The position numbers were made by a program, and so were the translations under genes. Positions 23,613-36,231 of a stretch of 64,000 nucleotides of DNA are shown piece after piece. The stretch is from Typha latifolia (Eukaryota; Streptophyta; Magnoliopsida; Poales; Typhaceae), in the NCBI GenBank assembly GCA_019914945.1, contig CM034111.1:2728001-2792000 (forward strand). The letters run 5' to 3'. Under the pieces are notes generated by a model that worked only from the letters and a program-made list of their open reading frames with translations, had not been told where the DNA came from and ran no database searches. Each line of letters starts with the position of its first letter. Position 1 is the stretch's first letter.

Positions 23613-26537
23613 TCAAGGAGCAAGAACGAGAACTTTGATGGTTCCCTGACTGTTCGCAGTCAACATCGTAGGGCTATCGCTTTTCCAGCAAACCGCACTG
23701 ATGAAATATGATCCAACATCATCGTCGGTATCATCTTGATTGGAGGATGTAAATCTATGGCATGCTGCAGGCTTGGGAATAGCCTGCAAGTATTGCCGGG
23801 TGGTACGAAGTTAGAGGCACATAAAAATAAATAGGCAAGGAGAATATGTGCAGTTCCAAGTTTCATATTTACAACTAAAAGTCATAATGAGAAGCAGTTC
23901 AGAAGGGTTGGCTTACCTTATGGTACACATAAACTTCATTTGTTTCACTTCCACAAGCAATATACTCATCATTTACAGTCAGACCCACAAAATTCTTTTC
24001 GTTTGTATGGCCTCTGTATGTCCTTACCTAAATGGATATTTGCACATCCAACAAGAAACAGATTAGTACTAATCAGAAGACAGGCGGTAAACATGTCACG
24101 TGAAATAACATGTAGCTACAAGACTGAGCATGATAGATGCTTCATGCTAACTAAAGATCTGCCTAATGAAATGGAACAAAGTCATTAAGAATGCCATGTA
24201 ATGAAATTCTGACTGGGTTTTCCCCACTTTCTCTAGCAAAATGAAGAGAATGCCATAGTACATGAAACACACACCAAACAAGTTGAACCTACAATAAATG
24301 CTACTCAAAGAAAGCAACTGCATTGTCTCCAGATATGATATGTAAGATCGAAAGACTTGAAGAAGGCATCAGAAGTCAGAACTAGGTCAATCTCTTCTAG
24401 AACAACCAAAGTTCTTACCAGTTCACAGAAAGATGGTTTGACTCATCAATATTTCAATTAAATTGAGAAGGCCATGAATACTCCCAAAAGTGATGGTCAA
24501 ACATTCAGGTCATACAGAAAGTGAACAGGTGATTGACAAAGATGATTCTGGACCTGAGGACCAATAACTGTATATTTCTCCAATTTTGAATGATATCTGG
24601 CTTACAACCAGTTATAATTATGCAACAGAAACAACTTCAAGTAGGACAAATAAATTCCAAGCTACTGTTGACTGTAATCACTCTTGAAGAAAAGCAAAAC
24701 CAAAAATTTACTAGCTTCTATCAAGCGACATGATTTTATTAACCTATAAACTGAAAAAATAGAAATGATAAATAATCTAGCTTTGGGAACACAGTTAATA
24801 TTGCCAGGGATGAAGTAAAATGCTGATTTGTGTTTGATGAGGAGAAAATTAGTAATTAAACAGAGCTCTCTAAATGGATCCTGCATTCCAAGCTAGGAAG
24901 TCACTCCATATGCAGAAACATAAAGGAAAATGTACTAACACAATAGAATGCGTTGTTCTTAATTCACTGCAAAGAAATGTGATAGGTGGTGTCCTCTCAC
25001 TTGTATACTAGACAGTAGACAAAAATGAAGAAAGAAAAGTTAAAGATTTTTTTTTTGACAGATCATGAGCTCTTAGACAAAGATAGGCTAGCCTTCTCTG
25101 ATATATAAATTGAACAATTAGGTTAAATCTCCCAAGAAATGAGTCACAATAGACTATAACCATACAAATATAGTGTACTAATAAAAAATCTATTAAACAT
25201 CGCCCCTAATTTTTATAGGGGAATTGAACCCAAGACTTTTTGTCATGTGTTGGTAAGCCTCAACCATTTAGACTGTATTGGTGACCTAAGAAGAGTTACA
25301 GTTAAGACTAGCATGTATAACATGCCGTATTTCTTTTGAATATTCTAATGATTGATTTATTTGCAGCTCACATAATAAACATACTTGTATTTGTGACAGT
25401 GAGGTGTCATGTAGCAGATGCCACCTATTGCTTTTTATATTTCAACTAGACTTGATGCAATCAAGGATGCATTAAACTTTAAGGTGGTTATGTGTAATAC
25501 TCTAACACAAGTAAAGCTTCTTTCGTAGTTTTCTAGTTCAACAACCATTTCATTTTTTTTCATTCAATGTGAATTTTAGGAGGTTGACGAAGACAACATT
25601 GCATGATGAGGACTAGCATGCGTTCTTGTGCCTCTGAAACAATAATGTAATTGTACGAAAATTCAACAAAGGAAAATCCTTCTTTACAACAGGCTACTTG
25701 GCAATGGAGTGAGAATATTTTACAGATCAACACAAGAAAAAAAAGAGAGGGAAAAATTGAGCACATCTGACAAAAAAGGAGATTCTTTATCTTGCAACCC
25801 ATCTCATTAGTGCCATGCAGAAATTTGATAATCTTATATGGGCAGAAACTATATAATTTATATTTGTTATCACTGTGGTATAATTATCAAGAGTTTTGCC
25901 ACAACAATAGAACTGTAACAGATGAAACAAAGAAAATAGGAACAGCAAACAAGAAAATAGCATATAAGCTGATATTTATGATATATATATTCTCAAAAAT
26001 AATGAACATAAAATTGTAATAATAGTAACACATACTGGGCAATTCTCCTTCACATCCCACAAGCGCAATGTACTATCTGTTGATGCAGATGCAAGCTCAT
26101 TGGTAGACAAGAATTTCACATAAGAAACGGCTTTCTTGTGCCCACCGAAAACATGGAGAGGAGTACTAGTGTTTCTCAAATCAAAGTAGTGAATGTGATG
26201 ATCAGCAGAACCAACCTGGAATATGATGGCAGCTTTAGTGGCTTGGAAATGAGATGAATAGACATAAGTAAACAAATTGATGGAAGTTATCTACCGCGAC
26301 ATGAACGCTTGATCCAGGATTGTATTTGACGCAACAAATATTTGCTTTCATGTCAATATTCATTACACTGGCTTCTTGGTTTGTGCACCACACTTTGACC
26401 TATTTTTACAAGGAAAATGTCACGAAGGATGCAATTTAGCATCATCAGTCCAAGCATAATAAAAGCACAACAGCATTTCCTAAATTCCAGGTACACATGA
26501 AATGGAATACAATGACAAAGCATTAACTCTCATCTCC

Positions 26538-26572
<35 letters not shown>

Positions 26573-29500
26573 TTAATGGAACTAGGGCTGTTAACTAGAC
26601 ATAACTTTGACCTGAATTTATCATAATGAGTGATTTGCAAATAAACTCCAAAACAATTTCTTGATTTCTTTTTGTTGTTGGCATGGTGCAGAAAAATAAC
26701 AGTCAGATCAGCTGAAATATGCATTTGCAGTGATTTAAGTACATGAAAGATGGCCATTCGTTATTGGTTAAGCATGTCTGCGAATGTGGTTTTCCATTTA
26801 GTATTGCTAAAATTTTGGTCCAAGATTGATATCCAATTACTTTGCCTACAAACTTATCTGTTGGGTAAAGGTATCTTCGTGTATTGTAAAGGGAAGAAGT
26901 AATAATAAGTGCATAATAACATCCGTATATCATAAAAGGCTGAAGTAATAATAATTACCTAACATCTAGAAATTTCATCTAAACTTATATAATGTAAATA
27001 AGAAGGGTTAAATCCTTAAAAGTTGTGGCATGTATCCTTAGCTAATAGAATGGTTGGAGGCTAAAACTAAATTAATAGAATGGTTGTTCAGGATATACAT
27101 CCATTATAATATTTTGCATCTACTATGTTGATGCAATGTTTCGAGCAACTTAAACTACATTTTACTTATAATATATAATATTATAATAAATCTGCCAACA
27201 GTACTATGAGGTGGTAGTATTACTATATAATAGCAAGACAAACATCATTGGAATTCTAACTTGGACTGTTGGATAGCTCAGATGAAAGAACCAAATTTTA
27301 ACTGTTCCAGTCTATCTTATAATGTGCCTCTTGGAAGTACAAAAACATGGACAATCCACAACTGCCATCATTGCCATCATGCCATGTGATACTAGACCAG
27401 AGTGAATAGTATTTGTCAAAATGTTCAATCAAAGACGTGTTAAGTCATCAATTCCCAAGTTTAGATGCTTTTAATTAAGTTCAAGAAGTAGACTCTGCAG
27501 AGTACCTTGAGAAAAAATACATCAAAAGAGAAGAGGCATCTCAGGCGATATACTTGACAGCTAACCAGAGGACAGCAGGTAACCTAGCTTGCAATTTAGA
27601 TACACTAGAGAATTATTGCCTTATCCCTTCATGCTTTACCATTAAGGCTAAAATAATTGTGCAATATAAAACATATCTTCCTGTGCTGTTGAAACTGATC
27701 TATCTTAAGGCTAAAATAGATATCTTTGCAACATTTCAAGAATTATAAGAAGACGTAAAAACATAGCCATATATGGCTACCATTTGCATTCCAAGATGTG
27801 GGTACCTTGCAATCATCACTTCCAGAAACTAGCACCGATCGTTCTGTGCGAGAAAAATCAACACTCCATGCTCTTTTTTCATGCTCTTCATATTCCATAA
27901 GACTCTGAAAAGTATAAAGCTCACAGGATATTACTTAATTTAGATCACCATAGAAACCAATAAGATAATATATAATATTGTGTGAGATCATCGATCATCT
28001 AGTGTTTTAGGAGACAAACATCGGTACCTGGCGAGTGTTTACATCCCAAACAGTTACTATCCCCTCATAATCACTGCTTGCTATAATATTTTTTGAGAAC
28101 TTATTCCAACTAAGGCAACTAAGTTTTGATCGTGTGGACATTTCTACTACAGGACAGTGCAATTCTGATGGTTCATTTACAACCTGAAAAGCCAGATGCA
28201 GGTGCATATCAAATTGCCATTTGAAAAGAGGAAGTCCAAAATCAATAGATATTCCAGAAAGAAGTTTACCGTGGAAAAATCAAATACTTTAATACGCTTG
28301 GAAACTCCAGCAGTGGCAAAAAGCTCATCATCACGGTCAAATTCTATGCTGTATGTCACATACTGTCATAAGGTTTCACTGGTGTTTGGCTCTTAAGGCC
28401 AAGAAATTATGAGATATATGATAACAGAAGGTGCAGTCCAACAGTAAAATTAATTGTGAAATTGTAAATTGTCAGCATTATTACACTCCAATATCACCTC
28501 CCCACGATAGTAGGCATATTTTTCTGATACAAGCAAAAAGAAGAGTTCCTCAATATCTTTTGAAATTTAGTTGGCAATTTAGCAAGTAGGGAACTTCATA
28601 ATTTTCCATATCTATTTTCAGGACAACATATTTCTCCATAGGCGTACAAAACAAGAACTCTTCTATAGTCACCGACAACAAATTATGTTCAATTTTCAAG
28701 ATAATCATTTTTATTAATTTACTGATGATATACTTCACATATCATTTGTTGCATTATGCATAATATACGAGAGCTTTAAAATAATCCCTAAATTCAACTA
28801 GTTGTGTTACTGAAGTGTGAAATATTTTGCGCAAATAACAAAAAAAACCAAGGATGACGGTGCCACAGGCACCGGCCGTGCTACAAAAGAGGGAGAGAAA
28901 GAGGAGGGAGACTACTCTCACCTTCACTCTTCGACCTCGTCGTCGCCGATGACCTCATTGTCGTGTTGGAGCCTCATCGGTGAAGTTGCCGCTCGCATTT
29001 GATGCGTTCGCAACTTAAGTTTTTATTTACCCGTCCCAACACACTCGAGGTCTTCTCCCTTCTCGAGCTAGGACATCGGCGTTGCATCAGATGCGAGCGG
29101 TGACTTCACCGACGAGGCTCCGGCACACAAACAACGGGTGGCGACGGAAAGCTCGATTACAAGGTCGATGACGAGCGGATCGCTGCTACAAGGGGTGCCG
29201 TGCCACATGCCACATGCTACGTGCCGGTACGCCGCCGGCACGATAAGTGTCGATCGGCACGCCTCTTGCCAGTTGGCATGGCCATCATTAAAAAAAAATA
29301 ATAAGATGTTATTCCATGTTGACAGAAACAAGAGAAGAAACTTAAAAGGGAAAGTCACAGTTTACACCCCTGTATTTTGGCTTGAATTTCAACTTATCCC
29401 TATGTAAACTTAAGCACCTAACTCTCATGTGGTCTAGATTAAGTTGCAACTATTATTCAAAAATTAACTGGCCACATAAAAATACTTAATTGATTCCACA

Positions 29501-32500
29501 CAAATATAGTCTGGTTGGTAGATCGAGTGGTGGTTTGCTCATTTTGAGCTTTATTCATGGCGAACATCTAAGAGTTACAATCTAGTCTAATTAACAAGTG
29601 GTATAAGTACTTCAGTTTGAAGTACAGGGAAGAGAGGGGCAGGGGTGTTGTAATTTGCGCAAACTTAAAGAGAACGAAAGATAGTGAAAAGAATGATGAG
29701 ATCATGAGAATTACCTTAAGGTTATATTATGCTAGAGTTCTAAAAGACTAAAATCATAGGATACTTCTAGAATGAATGAGTTTGGAATAATTCCAGGCTT
29801 AGTCATAAGATCTGACATCACAAACAAGCATTGCCCCTTTTACATAGTATTACATCCTTCAATAGTTCAAAAACTTCAACTAAAATTCTTGGGGGAATGC
29901 ACTATGCATTAGTTGAGACATCTCCATGACATACTATGTTAAAAGCTGGATTCTCGAAGAACAAACTTTCCTGAATAATCAAATATTTCAGGACACTCTG
30001 GAAATATTTGTATCTTGTAAGGTTTTTCTGTAATCTATAATGTGTTTCAAAATACTCTATGTAATTATGTCTAGAATTTTTGTATGAGCATATACACAAG
30101 CGTTATGAAAGTTCATGAAAAAAATCAAAGTGAAAAACAAAGGATATTGAAGTGAAAAATAAGTTTTCTTGGAAGTGTTTGCAAGTGGTTCGAACACGAT
30201 TTTTTGCGTTCTTAAATGTAGACTTTATTTTGTGAGCTATAGGTGTTCAAATGCAATTTTGAGCGTTCGCATCTATAGAGACTTTTCCTTTGCAAGGTGG
30301 TTCAAACACAACAAACAAATGTTCGGAGGCGTCCTACCTGCATTCGAATGCCAGCGGAGATATGCGACTTATATGATTATCTCGAGGGCAATTTTAGGTA
30401 AAGTTTTATACATTACCTAGAGGAGGTATACAAGAGTTAATGAACCTAACCCTATGCAGCCATCATCATTATCATCGAATAGACTTTTGAAGATTGTCTA
30501 TGACTTCAGACGAACATTGAAGCTCAACTCTCGGCCTTAGATGTAAAGTGTTGAATCATCTTCTTCACTTCATATCCATATTAGATCTGGAAGAATTACG
30601 TCTTGAAAATTATTGAGATAGAAGGATCAACCTCAATGGTTATCGAGATTAAAAATCGATCATAGAAAGTAGTGAATCATGAGGTCTAAGTGTCTAATGA
30701 GTAAGATTGTTATAAATTAAGTTATGAAGATCGGTGGGTGATTTGTAAGCTTCTTATAACTGTTATAGTTTTTAGTGATTGATTTCAATCTGAGTTTGGA
30801 TTCGTAAATTTTTTACCCAAGTTTAGATTTTTCCACGTAAAAATCTTTGTCTGTGATTATTTTTTCACGCTTTTTTTGCATTTATTTTATTGATAATGTA
30901 TGGTAGATCAATCTCCTAGGGCATTATAGCTAATTGTTAATCCAACGTCAACACCCAAATATTGGTATTGAGTTCTTGGCCAAAGTAAAGTCGAAGTCAA
31001 GAGAGGCTTGCCATAACACAAAGGCAGGTTAATGCATTGGTGGGTAGATATATCCTCTCAAATGGTCACTGCTTAGACCAATCTAGTCCAGAAGCAACTC
31101 TTGGATACTGAAATTTAAGGACTAACCAACACCATCATTCTGGAGTGATGGTGAATGATCTAAAACTATCATTTGTCGGTGTAGCTCATTTATTTGTCTG
31201 AAAAATGTTGAAAGGCTGTTCAAGACCAATGGAAGCTTTCTACAATTACTAGAATCTACTTTATTTTACTACAAAGGAACATGTCTTTCATATCATATGA
31301 AAAATATTTCTTAAATTATGAATCAAACATGAAGACGTGTGAAATGAACAGTAAGTAAATATCAGATAAAAAGGAAACATTGAATTACTGGAATGACAAC
31401 AGGCGAGAAAAACAAAATTATGCACTAAGTGTGAATCACTCACCTAGATACAATATTAGCTGAGTGAAATAGATCTCCATGTCTAAGTTCCGCAATGACA
31501 CGCAACCGACTGTTTAAAGTACATAGAAGAATATAAGAAAAAAAGATAGCCAAAATAAATTTAGAAATTTGACGAGGAAAATGTTTCTTCAGTGTGGATT
31601 AATTGAAAAAATTTATGCTAAAACATCAAACTCTAACTGAGAATTCTGTCAGTTTGCAGAACCTGTATCGAGTGAAAGTTGTCAATACAGACTGAAAATC
31701 CTCAAGACCTGCATGATAACCTTCTCTGTTTGTTGTGCTCGCATCTTTTTCTTCTTGTCTATGGAGTTGGTCGGCTCCAAGACGTCGTTTTTGCAAATAA
31801 TATTCTTGGAGCTCATTGAACTGCAATATTGGGAGACCAAAAAAGGAAAAAGAAAAGATCCAATGAATTTGGATCAATAATATAATGCAAAACGAGAAAA
31901 ACTTCAAATTGTTTGTAAGATATCAGGAAAACTTGTAGTATATGACATAAATTTCATACTGAAATTCAGTATTTTGGACAAATAGTTAATCAATGAACCA
32001 GAACAAATGAAAATAGAACAAAAAGCCAAGACAACATAATGTTGGAACTAATTTTACACCAAAAGATGGCCAAGATTACCTCGCTAGTGAGCCCAGTTAA
32101 AGGGACTTAGGTGTATCATCTAACTCCGATACCATATTTAAATGTGAATGATGAAATTGATGCAAAGATTAATTAAATGTACACCAGTTGGTTCTTTCTA
32201 AATTTTTAGTTGTATGTACAATATAAGGTCATCACCTAGAGTGACAGTATAGCTTCCATTATGCGTTCATGCTACAGGTTTGATTCACAAAAATCCCCCT
32301 AATGACAATATGGTAAAGTTGCAGATATGATTCTTTCAAGGTCTTTCATTGGTAGGAAACAAAATTACAACCAACTAGAAGGGCAACACAATTATGATAA
32401 CTCATAGGTGGTAGGAGTTCTAGGACCATAAAACAACCATGTTATTTTACCAATTACTTTAAAAGCTTAAAATATCAAAGAACGATAGTTTTTATATTTT

Positions 32501-35500
32501 TATACTCAATATTCTTCCTCACTTTAGAATAAACTGAACATTTTGATGAGCCTAAGAAGTTGACTTTGATTTAAGTAGATGGAGAATTTCTATTTTAAAT
32601 GACATATGGGTCTAGTAGGATTAAACTCAGTACCTGTGCCCTGATATCAATGTTAATTCACCAACTACTTTAAAAGCCTAAGATGTTAGAGAATAATAAT
32701 TTTTATATTTTATATTTAACCAAACCACAAGACTCAAGGCTCCAAGCTTCTAGAATTTGTAACTTAATGTAAAGTTGGCAACGTTATTTTATATCTAACT
32801 GTCTATCCATGAAACACAAGCTTTATATATGGTAGATGAACGTCAGAAAGATTATAACACCACAGTCATAAGTCTACAAGATCAGTAAGAAAAAATTCAC
32901 ACAAATATGATACGAATTTTACATACAATATATACATTGCCAATTGTTACGATGCTAGCTTAAGAGAGTGCAAAGCAATACATGGATTAAAAATCAAATA
33001 AAATCTGATAATAGGAGAGGTTGTCAATTAAATTTGCCGACTCTGAACAGCAAGTTCCAACAGGGAAATGTTATTTATAAAAACAAACCTGTGCATGCAC
33101 TCGTCTTTTTCTAGACATAACTGCTCCTGATTGGACAAGAGAACTTGTTGGTTCCAAACCACTAATACAATCTTTTCTTTGGAAACCTTGATTGCTTATC
33201 TGGGCCTTCACATCAGAATTCTTGCCTTGCAAATTCCCAGAGCATGTCCCCGCAAGAGAGCTACGTGAGTTGGAAAGAAATACATTACTACGCTTTTCGG
33301 CTGTGGAAGACCATAGCTTAGATGCTACAGGATCATCCAAAAGCATGCGCAGTTTCATAGAGTATCTCTCTTTTGATCGGAATAACTCCATTCTCCGTCT
33401 CTCAACAGTGGTTATATCTTCTTTGATATACTGCAGGTCAGTTTGAATCTGCAGAACATGAAAGATATGAGAGCACATTTCAATTGTCCTTCACTAAACT
33501 GAGAATATAGAATTACATTGCATGTAGTGATATTGGAAACTGGCATTAGAAATAGGTCCACGACAACATTTTCCATGTTCTATATAATGATTACTGCAAT
33601 AGATCAAGTAGAGAATTTATTATAAGTAGAATGAATTTAAGCTTATAAATTGAATAATGTAGGATCAAAGACCTTGAAAAGAAGTAAATAATCTGGTTTT
33701 ATGAGAATCAACCTGATTCAGCTCTTCCACCTTTTGCTTTCGAAGGCAGTGTAAGAAGACAAGCAATATTTGCATATTTGTCTCAGCCTCTTGTTGCTCC
33801 ATTTTCTTCTTCTTCTCCGCAAGAATAGTTAACAGGTTATCTAGCTCCTTGACTGACATTTCACATCCCTGTACGAAAGAAATAGAACCATCTCTAAGTC
33901 TGCAAAAAATAAACTTAGAAATCATAAATTCAACAGATTATCTAGCTCTTTGACTGACATTTCGGATCCCTGTATGAAAGAAATAGAACCATCTCTAAGT
34001 CTGCAAAAAATAAACTTAGAAATCATAAATAAATTCAACTAAGTAACGAAGTTAACTCCTACCGGACAGCCAATGGTTATATAGTTAAATTTAAATTCAC
34101 CTTCCCTAGCAACAGCACTATCTATAAAAGGTAAACTGAGCAACTTCTATAAAGGCTAGGTTTAGAATTTTCAATAACAAGAGGATTGCAATATGAAGAT
34201 CGCGCATATCTCTGTATGAACTATGAAGGAAATGCTTCCAATCCACAACTAACCTGCTGAATCAAAAAATAACTAGCATGGCGATCGTGATTTCAACTCG
34301 GTAAATGCTGGTGTCTAGAATGATTTCCATTTCCCCGACAATTTTCTATTAGCATGCTGACAACGAGACCATAAAGAACACCAAGTAACCATTATTTCTG
34401 ATCCAGATCTTTTAGGATACTTCAGAAGAAGCCAAATGTAGCAGAGTTTACAACACATTTAGAATATGCAATTCTCGCAAAGATACTACAGGTCTTGAGG
34501 TCTACAAGTTTATGCTAATTGGTCTATATTGCTGGAAATACAGATAAAATGGAAATGTATAACTAGAGGAGAATGACAGAATTGCAGATTTGCTGGTTGG
34601 TGAAAGATTTTCTTAATAGCCTACAGGATTACGAGAATTCAAGTTCCATAATAAGAATACGACTGGTGAGAAAGCTATAACAGTAGGCAAATAGTTTCTG
34701 CTAACTGAATTATTAGGTTACTCTCATAGAAGTATAATAGGACAGAATAAATAACCTTGAAGCAAATAGGAAAAGGGATGATAAAGTAGTGAATGATAAT
34801 CTTGTATCTAGATAAGGACTAACGACAGAGTTGATGGGGTAGACATCTCTCTAGAAGAAACATGGAAGAGAGTGAAATCTTTTATGAACTAACAGTAAAT
34901 AAAATTTGAAAACAAATTACCAGAAAATCAAAACTACAACAACAGAAGGAAGGGGAAATAGAAAGACTGAAAGAGAGAATTGTGTACAATGCCTGTGTGT
35001 ATTTCTTAATGAGGCACTTTAAATGATGGGATCTGGTATATGATACTTAGAAGATCAATTAGATATATATGATTAGATAGTCATGTATATTGATTTAATC
35101 ATAGAAGGGAAACCACTACCCAACAGCATGCTACCACCAGAAGAGCAATTCCATGTATCTTCCAATGAATCTCCTACTTAATCCTGACAGATAAAAAGAG
35201 ATTCTTTAACTAGAAAGAATTTAATTCTGATGTAGGCGACCAGAAGCTATCCAGCTCAATCATATACTATGAAACTGACAGATGAAGTAGGCTAATTTAA
35301 TTATGTCTATAAACACTACAAAGTTATAAAGGATGATTATCTAACTCATATTTGCCTAGCTCAGTCTAAGAAGCTTGTAAACGTCCTCAAATGGGTTAGG
35401 ACAGCCGATATGTGGATATAATACGTACTAACTAAGATGCTAAAAGACATGACTACTCATTAGCACCAGGAAGAAAAGAAAACACTCTACATTTTTATAA

Positions 35501-36231
35501 ATAATTGGAATAATTACTAACCTGTTGTAGTGCAAACCGAAAATGCTCAATAGGTGATGCAGTTCTGGCAATATGACGAGCTGAGGTCTTCTTTAACACC
35601 TACATGATGTTGAGTAGAAAAAAAAGGGAAAAGAGTTATACTGATAAAATTGCCAGAATAGTTAGTCTCGAGATACGACATAAACATTTGAATGAACAAG
35701 AAAACAGAAGATGCATCAACAAAATTTCAAATTTCAGACATGATGATTAGGTCCGAAAGAAGTAAAAATTATACCAACAAATGGTCTCAGAAAACGAAGA
35801 TGCAAGTGATCAAAGCTAATCACATCAGAAAATCCGGATACAACCCAATTTGGAGCAAATTCCATCAGAATGGAACCAACAACTGCAAAGCTTTTTACCT
35901 TATCGAGGAGGAAATTAGGGTAGAGATGACTCTTAGTGAGGTAATTGGCGCAGCAAGGGCAATCGTTCTTGTTGTTGAGATGCGTAACGATGCACATGTA
36001 GCAGAAGCTGTGGCCACACGTCGTCAAGAACGCGTCTTTTATCATCCCCATGCATATCGGGCACAAGAGGTCCTTATCCAGCTCCGCCGCCGTCTGACCG
36101 CCGAATCCCGAGACCATGGCCGCAGCGGCGTCGCACGCCGACTCCGTCGTCTCCGAGAACGAGGCGGTTCCGGGAAGCAGCTCCGTCTTCACCACGGACG
36201 GCACCAGCGCGCCCACCGACGAGTCCCCCAT
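23613..36231 (-). CDS. COP1: COP1 RING/coiled-coil/WD40 E3 ubiquitin ligase
   Basis: Repressor of photomorphogenesis; with SPA proteins it targets light-signalling transcription factors such as HY5 for degradation, mainly in the nucleus. Exons: 35899-36231, 35522-35599, 33713-33868, 33089-33448, 31663-31820, 31444-31509, 28270-28348, 28028-28183, 27806-27904, 26295-26399, 26036-26215, 23917-24027, 23613-23783, giving 683 residues; Arabidopsis COP1 has 675. RING C3HC4 ligands: Cys57, Cys60, Cys72, His74, Cys77, Cys80, Cys91, Cys94. A coiled coil follows, about residues 135-215 (exons 3-4). A basic nuclear-localisation stretch SRKRRVHAQ ends exon 4 (301-309). WD40 repeats fill exons 6-13 and include [12 protein letters not shown] and [14 protein letters not shown]. 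All phases agree and no frame break is seen. Introns total over 10 kb. Intron 2 carries a partial copy of exon 3, intron 6 a GC-rich inverted repeat and an LTR relic, and intron 11 a SINE. Confidence 0.98.
25047..25290 (-). mobile_element. SINE-like retroelement in COP1 intron 11
   Basis: Read on the minus strand, the same sense as COP1, it has a tRNA-derived promoter look: a GGTTGAGGCTTACC segment and GGGTTCAATTCCC fitting a polymerase III B box. It ends in a run of about ten A (25056-25047). No ORF. The ends and target duplication are uncertain. A sequence resembling its tail (TTAGCCTTCTC then GATATATA) also occurs near 19848. Confidence 0.6.
26541..26568. repeat. TA dinucleotide microsatellite
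   Basis: Uninterrupted TA run in COP1 intron 9 (26400-27805). Confidence 0.95.
28968..29121. repeat. GC-rich inverted repeat in COP1 intron 6
   Basis: Arms of 38 bp at 28968-29005 and 29084-29121 match in inverted orientation with about 4 mismatches (outer end GGAGCC, inner end GATGC or its complement), separated by a 78-bp loop. They lie in an island, about 28850-29285, far more GC-rich than the surrounding intron. A second small hairpin, GTGCCGG and CCGGCAC, is at 29221-29241. Probably part of an inserted element of unknown type. Confidence 0.75.
30100..30975 (+). mobile_element. Decayed copia-type LTR with primer-binding site in COP1 intron 6
   Basis: The stretch ends with LTR-like text (TTTTTCCACGTAAAAATC, then a TTTTTTCACGC stretch) followed about 120 bp later by ATTGGTATTGAGTTC at 30961-30975. 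That resembles the ATTGGTATCAGAGC primer-binding site of copia elements, complementary to initiator tRNA-Met, with changes. No gag or pol reading frame follows, so it is a truncated relic. The left edge is a guess. It lies opposite in sense to COP1. Confidence 0.5.
33831..34036. repeat. 101-bp tandem duplication spanning the COP1 intron 2/exon 3 acceptor
   Basis: The segment 33831-33931 is repeated at 33932-34036 with few substitutions and a 4-base indel. The first copy contains the start of exon 3 and its acceptor (33868). The second copy lies in intron 2, just upstream in transcription order, and keeps an AG acceptor and the same coding frame for the first codons. Confidence 0.95.

Noticed and set aside
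25200..25240. tRNA gene suggested by a B-box-like GGGTTCAATTCCC on the minus strand
   Set aside because: No cloverleaf can be formed around it, and the A-tail and related tail fragment near 19848 point to a SINE.
30169..30420. Plus-strand ORF of 83 residues in COP1 intron 6
   Set aside because: It lies in the LTR-like relic and has no resemblance to a protein family.
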